A DNA stretch of 64,000 nt, from assembly GCF_039655745.1 (NCBI RefSeq), contig NZ_JBBYXI010000001.1, forward strand, positions 682,001 through 746,000, in the 5' to 3' direction. Each line of letters opens with the position of its first letter. Positions within the stretch are counted from its first letter, which is position 1. The position numbers were made by a program, and so were the translations under genes. This document shows, in pieces, positions 49,767 to 59,100 of the stretch. Source of the DNA: Hohaiivirga grylli. Its GTDB lineage: Bacteria; Pseudomonadota; Alphaproteobacteria; Rhizobiales; Beijerinckiaceae. The notes under the pieces were generated by a model that did not search any database, was not told where the DNA came from, and saw only the letters and a program-made list of their open reading frames with translations.

Positions 49767-52700
49767 TTACCACTTCACGTTAACACCTAAACGAGCATCC
49801 CATGCTTCACGTTTTCTGTTATCCAGTGAATGGCTATAGGATGTGGTCGCAAAAATGAAAGCCTGTTTGCTCACCTGAACAGAGCCGCCAATGCCAACTT
49901 CTGCCCATGTACCCCTCAGGTTTGATGGAACCGTGACACCATTCAGGTAATCCATACCTGTCACAGTCGTCTTGGTACTGTTTTTAAACTCATGCCAGAT
50001 GTTGGCTCGTCCCCAAAGGCTGACAAGACGTGGATCAGCTTCTGTCCCCATATTCCAGGACTTGGCAATGCGGACACCAATACGACCTCTGAAGCTGTCT
50101 GTGTCGTCAATTTTAAAGCGGCCATAAGCATCCGAGAATTTATCGAAGGACAGGCTTTGATAAATAATCTGGGCTTGTGGCTCAATGATAAAACCATCGC
50201 CAAGATCAAACGAATAGCCACCTTCCAGTGATGCTATAAATCCAAAGCCATCTGGCTTCAGTTTCTGCCCATAGACAGAGGTTGCATCGGTTGAATACCA
50301 TGTTCCCTGAACAACCGCGTCTGTATACCAGCCGGTATTTGCCCGGTGTGTCCAATAGGCGCCAAGCGTATAGGCATCCATGTCAATGGTGCCGGCCTTG
50401 CCGCCATAGGCAGCTTTGACATTGCCGCTGACGGTTCCATAGCCAAAGTAAACACCAGCCTCATCTGTGCCCGATGGTGTTTCACGACCAAAGAGATTCA
50501 GGCCAGCCTGCACACCTGTAAAAGTGTAGTCATACTTCGGTCCAGAGCTGAAGAGCTGTTTGTCCTTACCCTGAGAACCGCGGTTACCCATTACGCGACT
50601 CCAGCCGCCGTTGAACCACTGCTGGCGATCCGTAATACCATCACTTGTCGCCTGAGTTCGGGCGACAACTTTTCTGCCATTTTGGTCGTAGACAAGCCGG
50701 TCTTCATAAAGGGAGACCGGTGGTTTTGCGTAGTTTACAGCAGAGCGCTGATGGAGAGTTCCCAGCATGCTGTAACCATACTCTAAAGCAATAGGAGCAA
50801 TTGCAGCTGCTAACGGGACTTCCGGACGAATATCCGGAATGCTCAGGCTCGCTCCATTGTCTCCACCAGCCGTTTCATCAGAGCCCGTATAAACGCTACG
50901 AAGATACCAGTTTCCGTCATTGCTGTCGGTGCCAATACCGTTTTGGTATAAGGTATAATCATATGCACCTGCTGCAATACGACTACCCTGTTCAAATATA
51001 CCTTCACTATCGCCATGGACTTCAATGAGTTTAATGCCACTACCAGTTGTCAGGGCGCCAGCACCATTGAAATTGCGAACGAACAGCATTGTATTGCCAC
51101 TTGTGGAGCCGTTAACAACCATCATGTCAGATGGAGAACCGTCACTATTCAGTGCAGTCATTAAAACAAGCGATCCACCAGTCCCGATATAATCACCCGA
51201 AATAGTCAGGATAGTATTTGCCATACCATTCGTTGAGACAGTACCCGCATTATCCAGAGTAGCCAGCGTTTGGTTGAAACCGTTCAGATCAAGATGTCCG
51301 CCTGTTTCAATTGTATAGTTTGAAGCTGCACTGAAGGTATCCGTTGCGCCTGCCCGTAAGGTTGCATCGGAAACCAGTGTATCACCGAGATAGCTATTTG
51401 CTCCGCTTAACGTTTCTGTTCCCCCAAGGACTTCCAGGCCACCATTACCAGAGATGACCCCGGAGAATGTATGATTGGCTGCTGTCAATTGCAGGTCTTT
51501 ATTTCCAAGAAGGACTTCGCCACTGCCGCTCAAGGATTTGATGGCAGAAGCTTCAGATGCAACTTGAGAAATATCAAAAATACTATCAACCTGTACAACA
51601 CTTGATTGAGAGATGGAGCCAGTTCCCTCAAGGAAGAGGGTGCCTTCAGAGATCGTGGTCTGACCGGTGAAGCTGTTATCTGCTGTTAAAGTTAGATTAG
51701 CCGTGCCCGTTTTCAGCAGATTACCTGCACCAGATATTGCGCCTGACTGAGCAGAATCCGTATCTGCCGTCAGCGCTGAAAGGGTGACACCATTATCAAT
51801 TGTAATGGTATTGGTGATATCAAGGCCGCCCGCATAGGCCAGTGTTGCATTGCCAATAACGTGAACGCTACTTGTGCCAATAGAGTTGTTACTGGCAAGA
51901 CCAAGCGTACCACCATGGAGATCAGTTGATCCACTGAACGCTGAATTATCAGCTGTCAGCCATGTGGTTCCGGCGTAATTTGCAATGGTTCCTGTTCCGC
52001 TGACCGGGATAGCAAATTCATAAGTGCCTGTATTGTCAGTGTGATTGAAATTGAGCACACCATTTCCAGCACCAAATACGATGCCTGCTGCTGCAATTTC
52101 TCCTGTATCTTCTGGTGTCTGAGCAATACCATTTACGACCACGCCACCGATGGTGAGAGACGCTTTGGAGTTTGCGTCTGCTGCCATGTAAATGGTTCCA
52201 GTGCCTTCATAGGAGGTAATATCGTTGGCACAGGCCTCATAGTCATCCATGCAGCTTTCAATGACGCTCTCTGTTGCGCGTCCAACAGACAGAACGCCAC
52301 CGTTGGCAATTCGAATGTTGCCTTGTCCTGCATTAACACCAACATAGAGATCGGCAGGCTCGCCGCCATAAGTATCAGCTGCGACATACCAGCCGGCTTT
52401 GTCTCCGGAAACCGTTACATTTCCCGTTCCGCCATCAATACCGATAACTGTCTGGAACTCCGGATCTGTTATGGTGTTTGCGGATGAAATAGTTGTGAAC
52501 TTGCCTTCGCCCAGAACATTCACATTTCCGGTTGAACCTGCACCCTGACCAATCAATAATCCATAATTAAAAGTGGCGCCGCTGCGATTGAAAAAATTCC
52601 CGCTTCCGGAGATGTTCAGAGTGGCTGTTCCCCCATCTGTTCCTAGAATTGATTGGCCGCCGGTCGAGCCGAAACGATCAACCAGCAAGCGCCCGCCTGC

Positions 52701-53444
52701 TGTGGCGTTGATTGTTCCCGTGCTTCCAGTCCCTATGCCTGCCTGAATTCCACCATTAATGTTAACGCCAGCGTTAGCGCTGATATTAAGGGTTCCCGTC
52801 CCCATATTCGCTCCAATAGTGATTGCTGGAGTATCAGAAGAATGCGAAAAAACTTCTATGCTGGAATATGAAGAATAGGGAGAGTGAACGATTTTCCCAT
52901 TTGCCAGTGCATTGACAGTACCTGTGCCACCATCAACACCGATAAACAGACCGCCGCCCTGAATTCCGAGATGGCTGATATCCCTAACTTCCAATGAGCC
53001 GGATGCACCAGCTCCTTGGCCCACCACAGTATCACCATATGCGAGAATCGTAGACCTGTCGTAGCCAGACTCTCCTGAGGGGGTTGAAATAATGAGGCTG
53101 CCAGAAGCAGGGCCGGAAGCACCGATCGTTGAAGAGCCAACGTAAAGCGGGCCTATCGTGATGTAATACTGATCATCATTTCCAGGAAACCAAACGGTTG
53201 AACCGGGTTTGTTAATGACTGTAATATAATTGATATCATCTGGGCTGCTGCCGGAAGACCAGTTTGCGTCATCTATCCATCGATCAGATGTGGACCCGAT
53301 CCATTCATTAATAGTCTGTCCGGAGGCAACAGAAATTGCGAACGGCGAAGCGCTTGTCAAAAGGGCAAGGCTTCCAGCAATAGCTAACATTTTGGCGGTT
53401 CTGCCAAAGCTATTGCGTTCAGATATGCTTTTTGAGTTATTCAT
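49767..53444 (-). CDS. Large autotransporter (type V secretion) adhesin-like protein
   Basis: A 1225-residue surface protein. An extended signal peptide ends near SVASGQ (about residue 45). The passenger is a glycine-, serine- and threonine-rich beta helix with recurring GTGSTGTINATAGG- and DGGTATLNISGSG-like turns. Two autotransporter-associated beta-strand repeats follow (GAISGAGNLLKTGTANLTLT and GVISGNGGLEVLGGTETLSG). The beta-barrel starts near residue 945 (QQWFNGGWSRVMGNRGS) and ends RLGVNVKW with the terminal aromatic. A loop with two Cys (ESCMDDYEACAND) is unusual for a passenger. GGGGGC before ATG 53444 supports the start. AT-rich flanks of 180 and 360 bases surround it. A truncated paralogue is at 33.9 kb. 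Target unknown. Confidence 0.9.
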   Translation of the reverse strand: MNNSKSISERNSFGRTAKMLAIAGSLALLTSASPFAISVASGQTINEWIGSTSDRWIDDANWSSGSSPDDINYITVINKPGSTVWFPGNDDQYYITIGPLYVGSSTIGASGPASGSLIISTPSGESGYDRSTILAYGDTVVGQGAGASGSLEVRDISHLGIQGGGLFIGVDGGTGTVNALANGKIVHSPYSSYSSIEVFSHSSDTPAITIGANMGTGTLNISANAGVNINGGIQAGIGTGSTGTINATAGGRLLVDRFGSTGGQSILGTDGGTATLNISGSGNFFNRSGATFNYGLLIGQGAGSTGNVNVLGEGKFTTISSANTITDPEFQTVIGIDGGTGNVTVSGDKAGWYVAADTYGGEPADLYVGVNAGQGNIRIANGGVLSVGRATESVIESCMDDYEACANDITSYEGTGTIYMAADANSKASLTIGGVVVNGIAQTPEDTGEIAAAGIVFGAGNGVLNFNHTDNTGTYEFAIPVSGTGTIANYAGTTWLTADNSAFSGSTDLHGGTLGLASNNSIGTSSVHVIGNATLAYAGGLDITNTITIDNGVTLSALTADTDSAQSGAISGAGNLLKTGTANLTLTADNSFTGQTTISEGTLFLEGTGSISQSSVVQVDSIFDISQVASEASAIKSLSGSGEVLLGNKDLQLTAANHTFSGVISGNGGLEVLGGTETLSGANSYLGDTLVSDATLRAGATDTFSAASNYTIETGGHLDLNGFNQTLATLDNAGTVSTNGMANTILTISGDYIGTGGSLVLMTALNSDGSPSDMMVVNGSTSGNTMLFVRNFNGAGALTTGSGIKLIEVHGDSEGIFEQGSRIAAGAYDYTLYQNGIGTDSNDGNWYLRSVYTGSDETAGGDNGASLSIPDIRPEVPLAAAIAPIALEYGYSMLGTLHQRSAVNYAKPPVSLYEDRLVYDQNGRKVVARTQATSDGITDRQQWFNGGWSRVMGNRGSQGKDKQLFSSGPKYDYTFTGVQAGLNLFGRETPSGTDEAGVYFGYGTVSGNVKAAYGGKAGTIDMDAYTLGAYWTHRANTGWYTDAVVQGTWYSTDATSVYGQKLKPDGFGFIASLEGGYSFDLGDGFIIEPQAQIIYQSLSFDKFSDAYGRFKIDDTDSFRGRIGVRIAKSWNMGTEADPRLVSLWGRANIWHEFKNSTKTTVTGMDYLNGVTVPSNLRGTWAEVGIGGSVQVSKQAFIFATTSYSHSLDNRKREAWDARLGVNVKW

Positions 53445-53810
53445 CTTAGCCCCCAAAACAGTCCTGTTTTCTTTTTAAATTCAAAATTAATTAATCTGAA
53501 TCTTAATATAATTATTAATTAATCATGCTAAATAATGTTGTTTTATTCTGATCTCAATTGGCCGTTTTAAATTATTTTCGCCTGTGTCAATATTGTTACT
53601 ATTTATAATAAGTAATGAATATTTTTAAGTTATAAATTTATTAAAATAAGTTTTTATATTTTAATGCGTTGCTTTGTTAATGAGCTTGGTTGTGGTGTAT
53701 AATTTCACGCAAAATGTTTATGTATTAATTGTGTTAAATTTGTGATTTTTGATATTCTTATTGTTTCAATTTGGCTAGGGTGTTGTGTTTGAAGAGTTTT
53801 TATATTGGTT
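53445..53810. promoter_or_regulatory. AT-rich region upstream of the autotransporter
   Basis: 366 bases, strongly AT-rich with ATTAATTAAT-type runs next to the autotransporter start. It must carry its promoter, and perhaps sites for xenogeneic silencers such as MucR/Ros-type proteins. No RNA gene or terminator-like stem for recQ was recognised. Confidence 0.4.
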
Positions 53811-55646
53811 TTAAGTACCGATATGATCTTTCACGACGGCAATAAATTGCTCTCCAAACCGGTCAAGTTTAGCTTGCCCGACGCCATGAATATCTGCGAA
53901 CTCCCAAAGGCTTTTCGGTTTCTTTGCTGCAATGTCATACAATGTTCTGTCAGGAAAAATGACATATGCAGGAACATCCTGTTTACGTGCCAGTTCTCTG
54001 CGCAGATCTTTCAGTGCATTCAGAAGCAGATCGCCTTCTGCTACGCCAGATACTGCTTCCGCTCTAAATTTCTGCCGCTTTCTAGGGGCTTTAGGTTGAA
54101 GGACATCAACACGGAGATTGATCCTTTCTTCACCCTTAAGGACGAGCCAGCCGCGCTCTGTAACACTCCAGCGGCCATAATCTGCAATCTCAAGGTTGAT
54201 CAGGCCAGCCGCGTAAATTTGCCGGACCAGAGAGCGCCAGTCATTTTTGCTGCGGTTTGATCCAACACCGAATGTCTTGAGATTTTGGTGCCCGTATTTG
54301 AGCACAGCTTCTGTTTCTTCGCCTATCAGAATATTGATGATGTGCTCGGTTCCAAACCGCTCACCTGTTCTGAGGATTGCAGACATCAGTTTCTGAGCAT
54401 CTTCGGTACCATCAAAAAGAGAGACGCCTTCCTGACAGAGATCGCAATTGCCGCAAGGTTGAATTCTTTCATTAAAATAGGCCAGTAAAGTCTGACGTCG
54501 GCATCCAGGCGCTTCACATAATGCAACCAGAGCGTTCATTCTCTGGCGGTCAACCAGTTTCTGTTCGTCAGGGGCTTCGCTCTGGTCAATCTGCTGACGA
54601 CGAAGACGCATGTCATCCAGACCATAGAGCGTCAGTGTATCGGCCGGTTCGCCATCGCGGCCTGCACGCCCAATCTCCTGATAATAAGCTTCAATAGATT
54701 TGGGCATCGCAGCATGGGCAACAAACCGGACATCGGGTTTATCAATCCCCATGCCAAAGGCGACTGTTGCAGCAATGATGACACCGTCTTCCTTTAGGAA
54801 AATATCCTGATTTCTTGCCCTTTCTTCACTGGACATACCTGCGTGATAGGGGAGGGTATGGAAGCCATCATCCGTCAGATTAGCAGCCATTCGGTCCGTT
54901 GCATCGCGTGTTGCGCAATAAACGATGCCGCTTTCTCCCCGATGGCTTTCCAGAAAATCTCTGATCTGGCGCCGGACATTTTCCTTGGCTCTCATGGCCA
55001 GTCTGATATTTGGCCGGTCAAACCCGTGAACAAACATGTTTGGCGGATTCTCGAATAAACGATTTACAATGTCAGCACGGGTTGCTTCATCCGCTGTTGC
55101 GGTAAAGGCAACAGTTTGTACGTTTCCAAGACGGCGTCTTACGTCACCAAGCAGGGCATATTCAGGTCTGAAGTCATGTCCCCATTGCGAGACACAATGG
55201 GCCTCGTCAATCGCGAGCAGGTTGACGGTAAAACGCGATAGCCATTCAGTGGCTTCCGGGCTTGCCAGACGCTCAGGGGATGCATAAAGCAGGCGCAGAC
55301 TGCCGTCCCGTAACGCATCACGAACGCGTCTGTTCTCTTCATCATTGTTGGTTGAGTTGAGGCTGCCAGCCTCGATACCGTTATTGCGCAATTGGGCAAC
55401 CTGATCACGCATCAGGGCAATCAGTGGTGATACAACAATCGTTAACCCGCTCCGCATAAGTGCAGGTAACTGGTAACAGAGTGATTTCCCTGCGCCTGTC
55501 GGCATAATAGCCAGAACATCGGCACCAGAGATAATCGTATCGATAATTTCTTTCTGCCCGCTGCGGAAATTTTCAAAGCCGAAAATATCATTCAGTAATC
55601 TGAGCGGATCATTCGGCTGGAGCATTTTTGTGGCTGAATGAGGCAT
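53811..55646 (-). CDS. recQ: ATP-dependent DNA helicase RecQ
   Basis: A 611-residue 3'-5' helicase for recombination repair. Motif I is MPTGAGKSLCYQLP (Lys54), motif II is DEAH near 147 in AIDEAHCVSQWGHDFRPEY, and motif VI is YYQEIGRAGRDG. The RecQ-Ct zinc region reads CRRQTLLAYFNE...CGNCDLC. A winged-helix domain follows, then an HRDC domain (about 540-611, ending DRFGEQFIAVVKDHI). ATG 55646 is one base past the flavoprotein stop; the frame runs upstream to 55706. The two genes form one unit. Confidence 0.96.
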   Translation of the reverse strand: MPHSATKMLQPNDPLRLLNDIFGFENFRSGQKEIIDTIISGADVLAIMPTGAGKSLCYQLPALMRSGLTIVVSPLIALMRDQVAQLRNNGIEAGSLNSTNNDEENRRVRDALRDGSLRLLYASPERLASPEATEWLSRFTVNLLAIDEAHCVSQWGHDFRPEYALLGDVRRRLGNVQTVAFTATADEATRADIVNRLFENPPNMFVHGFDRPNIRLAMRAKENVRRQIRDFLESHRGESGIVYCATRDATDRMAANLTDDGFHTLPYHAGMSSEERARNQDIFLKEDGVIIAATVAFGMGIDKPDVRFVAHAAMPKSIEAYYQEIGRAGRDGEPADTLTLYGLDDMRLRRQQIDQSEAPDEQKLVDRQRMNALVALCEAPGCRRQTLLAYFNERIQPCGNCDLCQEGVSLFDGTEDAQKLMSAILRTGERFGTEHIINILIGEETEAVLKYGHQNLKTFGVGSNRSKNDWRSLVRQIYAAGLINLEIADYGRWSVTERGWLVLKGEERINLRVDVLQPKAPRKRQKFRAEAVSGVAEGDLLLNALKDLRRELARKQDVPAYVIFPDRTLYDIAAKKPKSLWEFADIHGVGQAKLDRFGEQFIAVVKDHIGT

Positions 55647-55647
55647 G

Positions 55648-56868
55648 TCAGCTCTGTCCCTCGAGCCAGCTTTTAATACCATTGGCAGCGGCGATGCCTG
55701 ATGCAAAGCAGGCCTGCAAGAGATAACCGCCGGTTGGGGCCTCCCAATCCAGCATCTCTCCAGCGACGAATATCCCTGGCTGTTTATTCAGCATGAACTG
55801 TTGTGATACCTCTGCAAGGTCAACGCCGCCCGCCGTTGAAATAGCCCGGTGGATGGGTGCAACCCCAGTGAGTATGATAGGAAGATTCTTGATGCATTGC
55901 GCAAGTTCACCGGGGCTCTCTGGCAGTGATGTCTGATGCACTTCCCGCAACAAATTGATTGCAATAGGGGATAAGCCTGCTGCTTTGCGCAAGAAATTGG
56001 AGGTGGATTGTCCCTTCGGCTTTTTACCAAGACGTGTGGTGAGCACTTCCAGAGGAATGTCCGGTTTCAGGTCGATATGTATTGTTGCCTGACCATCCTC
56101 CAGAATTGTATCACGGATGTTCTTGCCGATGGCATAGATTGCTCCGCCTTCAATGCCGGAGCTTGTTACCATGGCTTCGCCCTGTACGGTGGAGTCTTTA
56201 AAATGGATGGCGATACGTTTTAGCGGCTCTCCTGCGAAGCGGGTACGGAAAATCTCTGACCAGTTAGTATGCAAACCAACATTTGCAGGTTGCAGTGGGC
56301 AAATATTGATACCCTTGTGTTGCAATATCTCCACCCAGTTTCCGTCTGAGCCGAGCCGCGGCCAGCTGGCACCCCCAAGGGCTAGCAGAGTAGCATCTGC
56401 CTTAAAGAAAACATCGCCCTCTTCAGTTTTAAAAGTAAGTTCCTGACTATCGTTCCAGCCTGTCCATGTATGGCGTGAAACAAGTTTTACCCCTGTGGCT
56501 TCCAGACGGCTCAGCCATGCCCGTAATAATGGGGAAGCTTTAATGGAGGCGGGGAAAACCCGTCCGCTTGAACCGATAAATGTTTGTTGTCCCAATTCAT
56601 CTGCCCATGCCCTGAGTGCAGTAGGGGGATAGTTCTTTACGGCCTCACAGATAAGCCCTGCATTCTCGCCATAACGTGTCAGGAAAGTATCAAGTGGTTC
56701 GCTATGGGTCAGGTTGAGGCCACCACGTCCTGCCATGAGAAACTTGCGGGCAGGAGAGGGCATGCGTTCATAAATAGTGACACGATATCCAGAGGTTGCC
56801 AGAATTTCAGCTGCCGCTAGCCCGGCTGGGCCGGCACCGATTATTGCGATGAGAGGTGCTGAAGACAT
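55648..56868 (-). CDS. HI0933-type FAD-dependent oxidoreductase (TIGR03862-like)
   Basis: A 406-residue flavoprotein. The FAD dinucleotide motif GAGPAG (11-16) is followed by RKFLMAGRGGLNLTHSEP, which identifies the HI0933/BaiN-like family. ATLLALGGASWPRLGSDGNW and the C-terminal AGEMLDWEAPTGGYLLQACFASG complete the flavin site. The exact reaction of this family is not known. It is directly upstream of recQ, one base apart; no functional link is obvious. Confidence 0.88.
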   Translation of the reverse strand: MSSAPLIAIIGAGPAGLAAAEILATSGYRVTIYERMPSPARKFLMAGRGGLNLTHSEPLDTFLTRYGENAGLICEAVKNYPPTALRAWADELGQQTFIGSSGRVFPASIKASPLLRAWLSRLEATGVKLVSRHTWTGWNDSQELTFKTEEGDVFFKADATLLALGGASWPRLGSDGNWVEILQHKGINICPLQPANVGLHTNWSEIFRTRFAGEPLKRIAIHFKDSTVQGEAMVTSSGIEGGAIYAIGKNIRDTILEDGQATIHIDLKPDIPLEVLTTRLGKKPKGQSTSNFLRKAAGLSPIAINLLREVHQTSLPESPGELAQCIKNLPIILTGVAPIHRAISTAGGVDLAEVSQQFMLNKQPGIFVAGEMLDWEAPTGGYLLQACFASGIAAANGIKSWLEGQS

Positions 56869-57031
56869 GAGAGGCTATTCGATATCCAAGGCTGATGAAG
56901 GGAAGCAAATATCAGATTCGGGGCTTAAATAGCTAAAATACTGAAATTTATCTGTGAGGTTGGCAGTTGGAGGTATTTTACGCTAGAGCAAAGCTTGCAT
57001 TATAACGGCATCGATCAATGGAGGCAGATAA

Positions 57032-57526
57032 ATGCGTGCGATAGTAATTTCAATAGCTCTCTTTCTGGGACTGACAGCCTGTTCTGACCAGCCATCTGGC
57101 CGGGGTGCACGTATTATCGGTGTGACAACATCTGATGCAGCGACAGCAGCACGTATCATTTCTGCATATCGGGTTTCCCGTGGATTATCCCCTGTGACGG
57201 TGAATTCGAAGTTAAATGAAGCAGCCATCGCGCACGCAAAGGCGAATGCCAGTGTAGGTAAGCTGTTCCATGGAAATTTCTCTGCTCGCATGCACCAGTT
57301 TAGTATTCGTGGTGCTGCGGCTGAAAACCTCTCCGCTAATGCCAATACCGTTCAGGATGCTATTGAGCGCTGGAAGAAGTCTCCGGGGCACAATTCTAAT
57401 CTGCTCATGCCGGAAGCGCGTCAGATTGGAATTGCCAAGGTTACGACAGGCTCTGGATACCGCACCTATTGGGCGCTGGTTCTCTCTGCTAACCAGTCCG
57501 ACCCTAATAACGGCATGCAGTGGTAA
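57032..57526 (+). CDS. CAP-domain (SCP/PR-1-like) lipoprotein
   Basis: A 164-residue exported protein. The lipobox LTAC puts the lipidated Cys at 17. The CAP domain shows RVSRGLSPVTVNSKLNEAAIAHAKANASVGKLFHGNF, with one conserved His, then AAENLSANANTVQDAIERWKKSPGHNSNLL with the second His, and IGIAKVTTGSGYRTYWALVLS. CAP proteins are cell-surface or periplasmic with varied roles, so function is open. It is a single gene; 163 bases separate it from the divergent flavoprotein. Confidence 0.88.
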   Translation: MRAIVISIALFLGLTACSDQPSGRGARIIGVTTSDAATAARIISAYRVSRGLSPVTVNSKLNEAAIAHAKANASVGKLFHGNFSARMHQFSIRGAAAENLSANANTVQDAIERWKKSPGHNSNLLMPEARQIGIAKVTTGSGYRTYWALVLSANQSDPNNGMQW

Positions 57527-57597
57527 AGGTATAAAATGCAGGCTGTGCTTCAGAGCTCTTGCGAAAGAGATCTGCTGTCCCAGATAAGTAAGGCTGT

Positions 57598-57629
57598 CAC
57601 ATTTAAATGCTGACACATTTAAATGCTGA
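57598..57629. repeat. Tandem 16-bp duplication
   Basis: CACATTTAAATGCTGA occurs twice in direct succession (57598-57613 and 57614-57629). The second copy contains the stop codon of the possible small gene on the minus strand. Confidence 0.9.
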
Positions 57630-57783
57630 CAGCCAGAACCAGAATAAGACCACTGAGGGTGGAGAGGATAGCCAGAATATTTCCAAGAGGGTGACGCCTG
57701 TCCACCTTATCACAAAAGACACTCGGCAGCGTATGAGCGTTGGGTGTGGAAGGATATCTCAGGCCAGATCGGGATGAGAACAT
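57619..57783 (-). CDS. Possible 54-residue small membrane protein
   Basis: In the 428-base gap between the CAP gene and ribA the minus strand has an uninterrupted 54-codon frame. It starts MFSSRSGLRYPSTPNAHTLP and has a basic middle (CDKVDRRHP). It ends in one strong hydrophobic segment, LGNILAILSTLSGLILVLAV. This pattern suits a tail-anchored small protein. TTAGAG lies seven bases before the ATG. I know no family. The rest of the gap (57784-57954) shows nothing clear apart from the ribA ribosome site. Confidence 0.4.
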   Translation of the reverse strand: MFSSRSGLRYPSTPNAHTLPSVFCDKVDRRHPLGNILAILSTLSGLILVLAVSI

Positions 57784-57954
57784 GATATAACTCTAACTGG
57801 TTGTTTCATGCTCTGATAAAAGACCGGAAGCTGGTAAATGAAAGTTAACAGCAGTAGACGGATTGAAAACGACGTGAATCAATCCTTTACAAAACAGGTA
57901 AACGCATTCTGCCTTCCGTACATAAGGTAGCGGTTTACTTCGTAGGGAAAGAAG

Positions 57955-59073
57955 ATGACTGAGCTACTTACAAATCTCGGGGATGCCCCTGATCAGGTGA
58001 TGGTTGAGCGCGCTATTGCGGAATTCCGTAATGCGCGTCCTGTTATGATCAAGGGAGCTTATGGCTCGGTTCTTGTTATCGGGATTGAGGATATTGGTTT
58101 GCGTCAGGCCGCTTATCTTGATGCTCTCGCTCAAGGGGCCGCCCGTCTCGTACTGCCGGCTGCGCGCCTGCGGACGCTGGGGCTTGATAGCCGGAAAGCC
58201 GGTTACTTCCCTCTGATCAGTATAGATATCGCACGTATTGCTTTGCTGGCTGTCAATCCCGAAGCCAAAGCTGATACACCTGTTGAAGCAGCGGGCGAAG
58301 CTGATGAAAATGCACTTGAACTTGCTCGTCTATCGCTGGTTTTGCCTGCTGTTTTAGTGCTTCCTCTTAATGAGCAAACCGTCATTGCAGATGATGTTGT
58401 GACCATTGAAAGCGATCTGCTGCATAAATATCGCAAAACGGCGATGACAAAAGCACGGTTAATCAGCCGGGCCCCTGTGCCGCTCGATAAGGCAGGCAAA
58501 AGTGAATTTGTTGTTTTCCGTGGTGGTGAGGGAATGCGCGATCAGGTAGCGATTATCGTTGGTGAACCTGATCTTTCTCAGCCTGTTTATGTACGTCTTC
58601 ATTCCGCCTGTCTGACAGGCGATCTGTTTGGTAGCCTGAAATGTGACTGTGGTGATCAGCTGCGGGCAACCGTTCAGTGGATGGCTGAAAACGAGGGCGG
58701 TATTCTGCTCTATCTTGATCAGGAAGGTCGCGGAAACGGTATTGCCAATAAAATCAGGGCCTATCGTTTACAGGCTGAAGGCTATGATACCTACGCAGCA
58801 GATGAGGTACTGGGGTTTGACCTTGATCAGCGCCATTTTGAATTTGCTGCTGAAATGCTCAAACAGCTGGGCGTTTCAAAGGTTCGTATTCTGACGAATA
58901 ATCCGGTCAAGATTGAAGCTTTGCAAAAAAGCGGCCTTGATGTTGTGTCTGATGAGCGGGTACTCGGCCGTTTAACGGATGAAAATAAAAGTTATCTGGC
59001 TACCAAGCGGGATAAGGCAGGTCATCTGCTTGATTATGACAGCTTTGCCACATGTGCTCCGCGTAAAGATTAG
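57955..59073 (+). CDS. ribA: GTP cyclohydrolase II with N-terminal extension
   Basis: It opens the GTP ring in the first step of riboflavin synthesis. The C-terminal half has the zinc ligands Cys219, Cys230 and Cys232 (HSACLTGDLFGSLKCDCGDQL), YLDQEGRGNGI and LTNNPVKIEALQKSGL. The first 175 or so residues are not a standard RibB domain: they lack its acidic active-site motif and read MIKGAYGSVLVIGIEDIGLR and similar. So this is a 372-residue GCHII with a divergent N-domain. GGGAAAGAAG precedes ATG 57955. No FMN riboswitch consensus was seen upstream. Confidence 0.9.
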   Translation: MTELLTNLGDAPDQVMVERAIAEFRNARPVMIKGAYGSVLVIGIEDIGLRQAAYLDALAQGAARLVLPAARLRTLGLDSRKAGYFPLISIDIARIALLAVNPEAKADTPVEAAGEADENALELARLSLVLPAVLVLPLNEQTVIADDVVTIESDLLHKYRKTAMTKARLISRAPVPLDKAGKSEFVVFRGGEGMRDQVAIIVGEPDLSQPVYVRLHSACLTGDLFGSLKCDCGDQLRATVQWMAENEGGILLYLDQEGRGNGIANKIRAYRLQAEGYDTYAADEVLGFDLDQRHFEFAAEMLKQLGVSKVRILTNNPVKIEALQKSGLDVVSDERVLGRLTDENKSYLATKRDKAGHLLDYDSFATCAPRKD

Positions 59074-59074
59074 T

Positions 59075-59098
59075 AAAAAGGCGCTCAAGCGCCTTTTT
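59075..59098. terminator. Bidirectional intrinsic terminator
   Basis: AAAAAGGCGC (59075-59084) pairs with GCGCCTTTTT (59089-59098) around TCAA. It lies between the converging ribA and O-antigen-ligase-like genes. Confidence 0.92.
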
Positions 59099-59100
59099 AT

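Noticed and set aside
57784..57954. FMN riboswitch (RFN element) before ribA, and likewise before ribF at 278-436
   Set aside because: The conserved AGGG...GGGTGAAA core and paired elements were not found in either leader.
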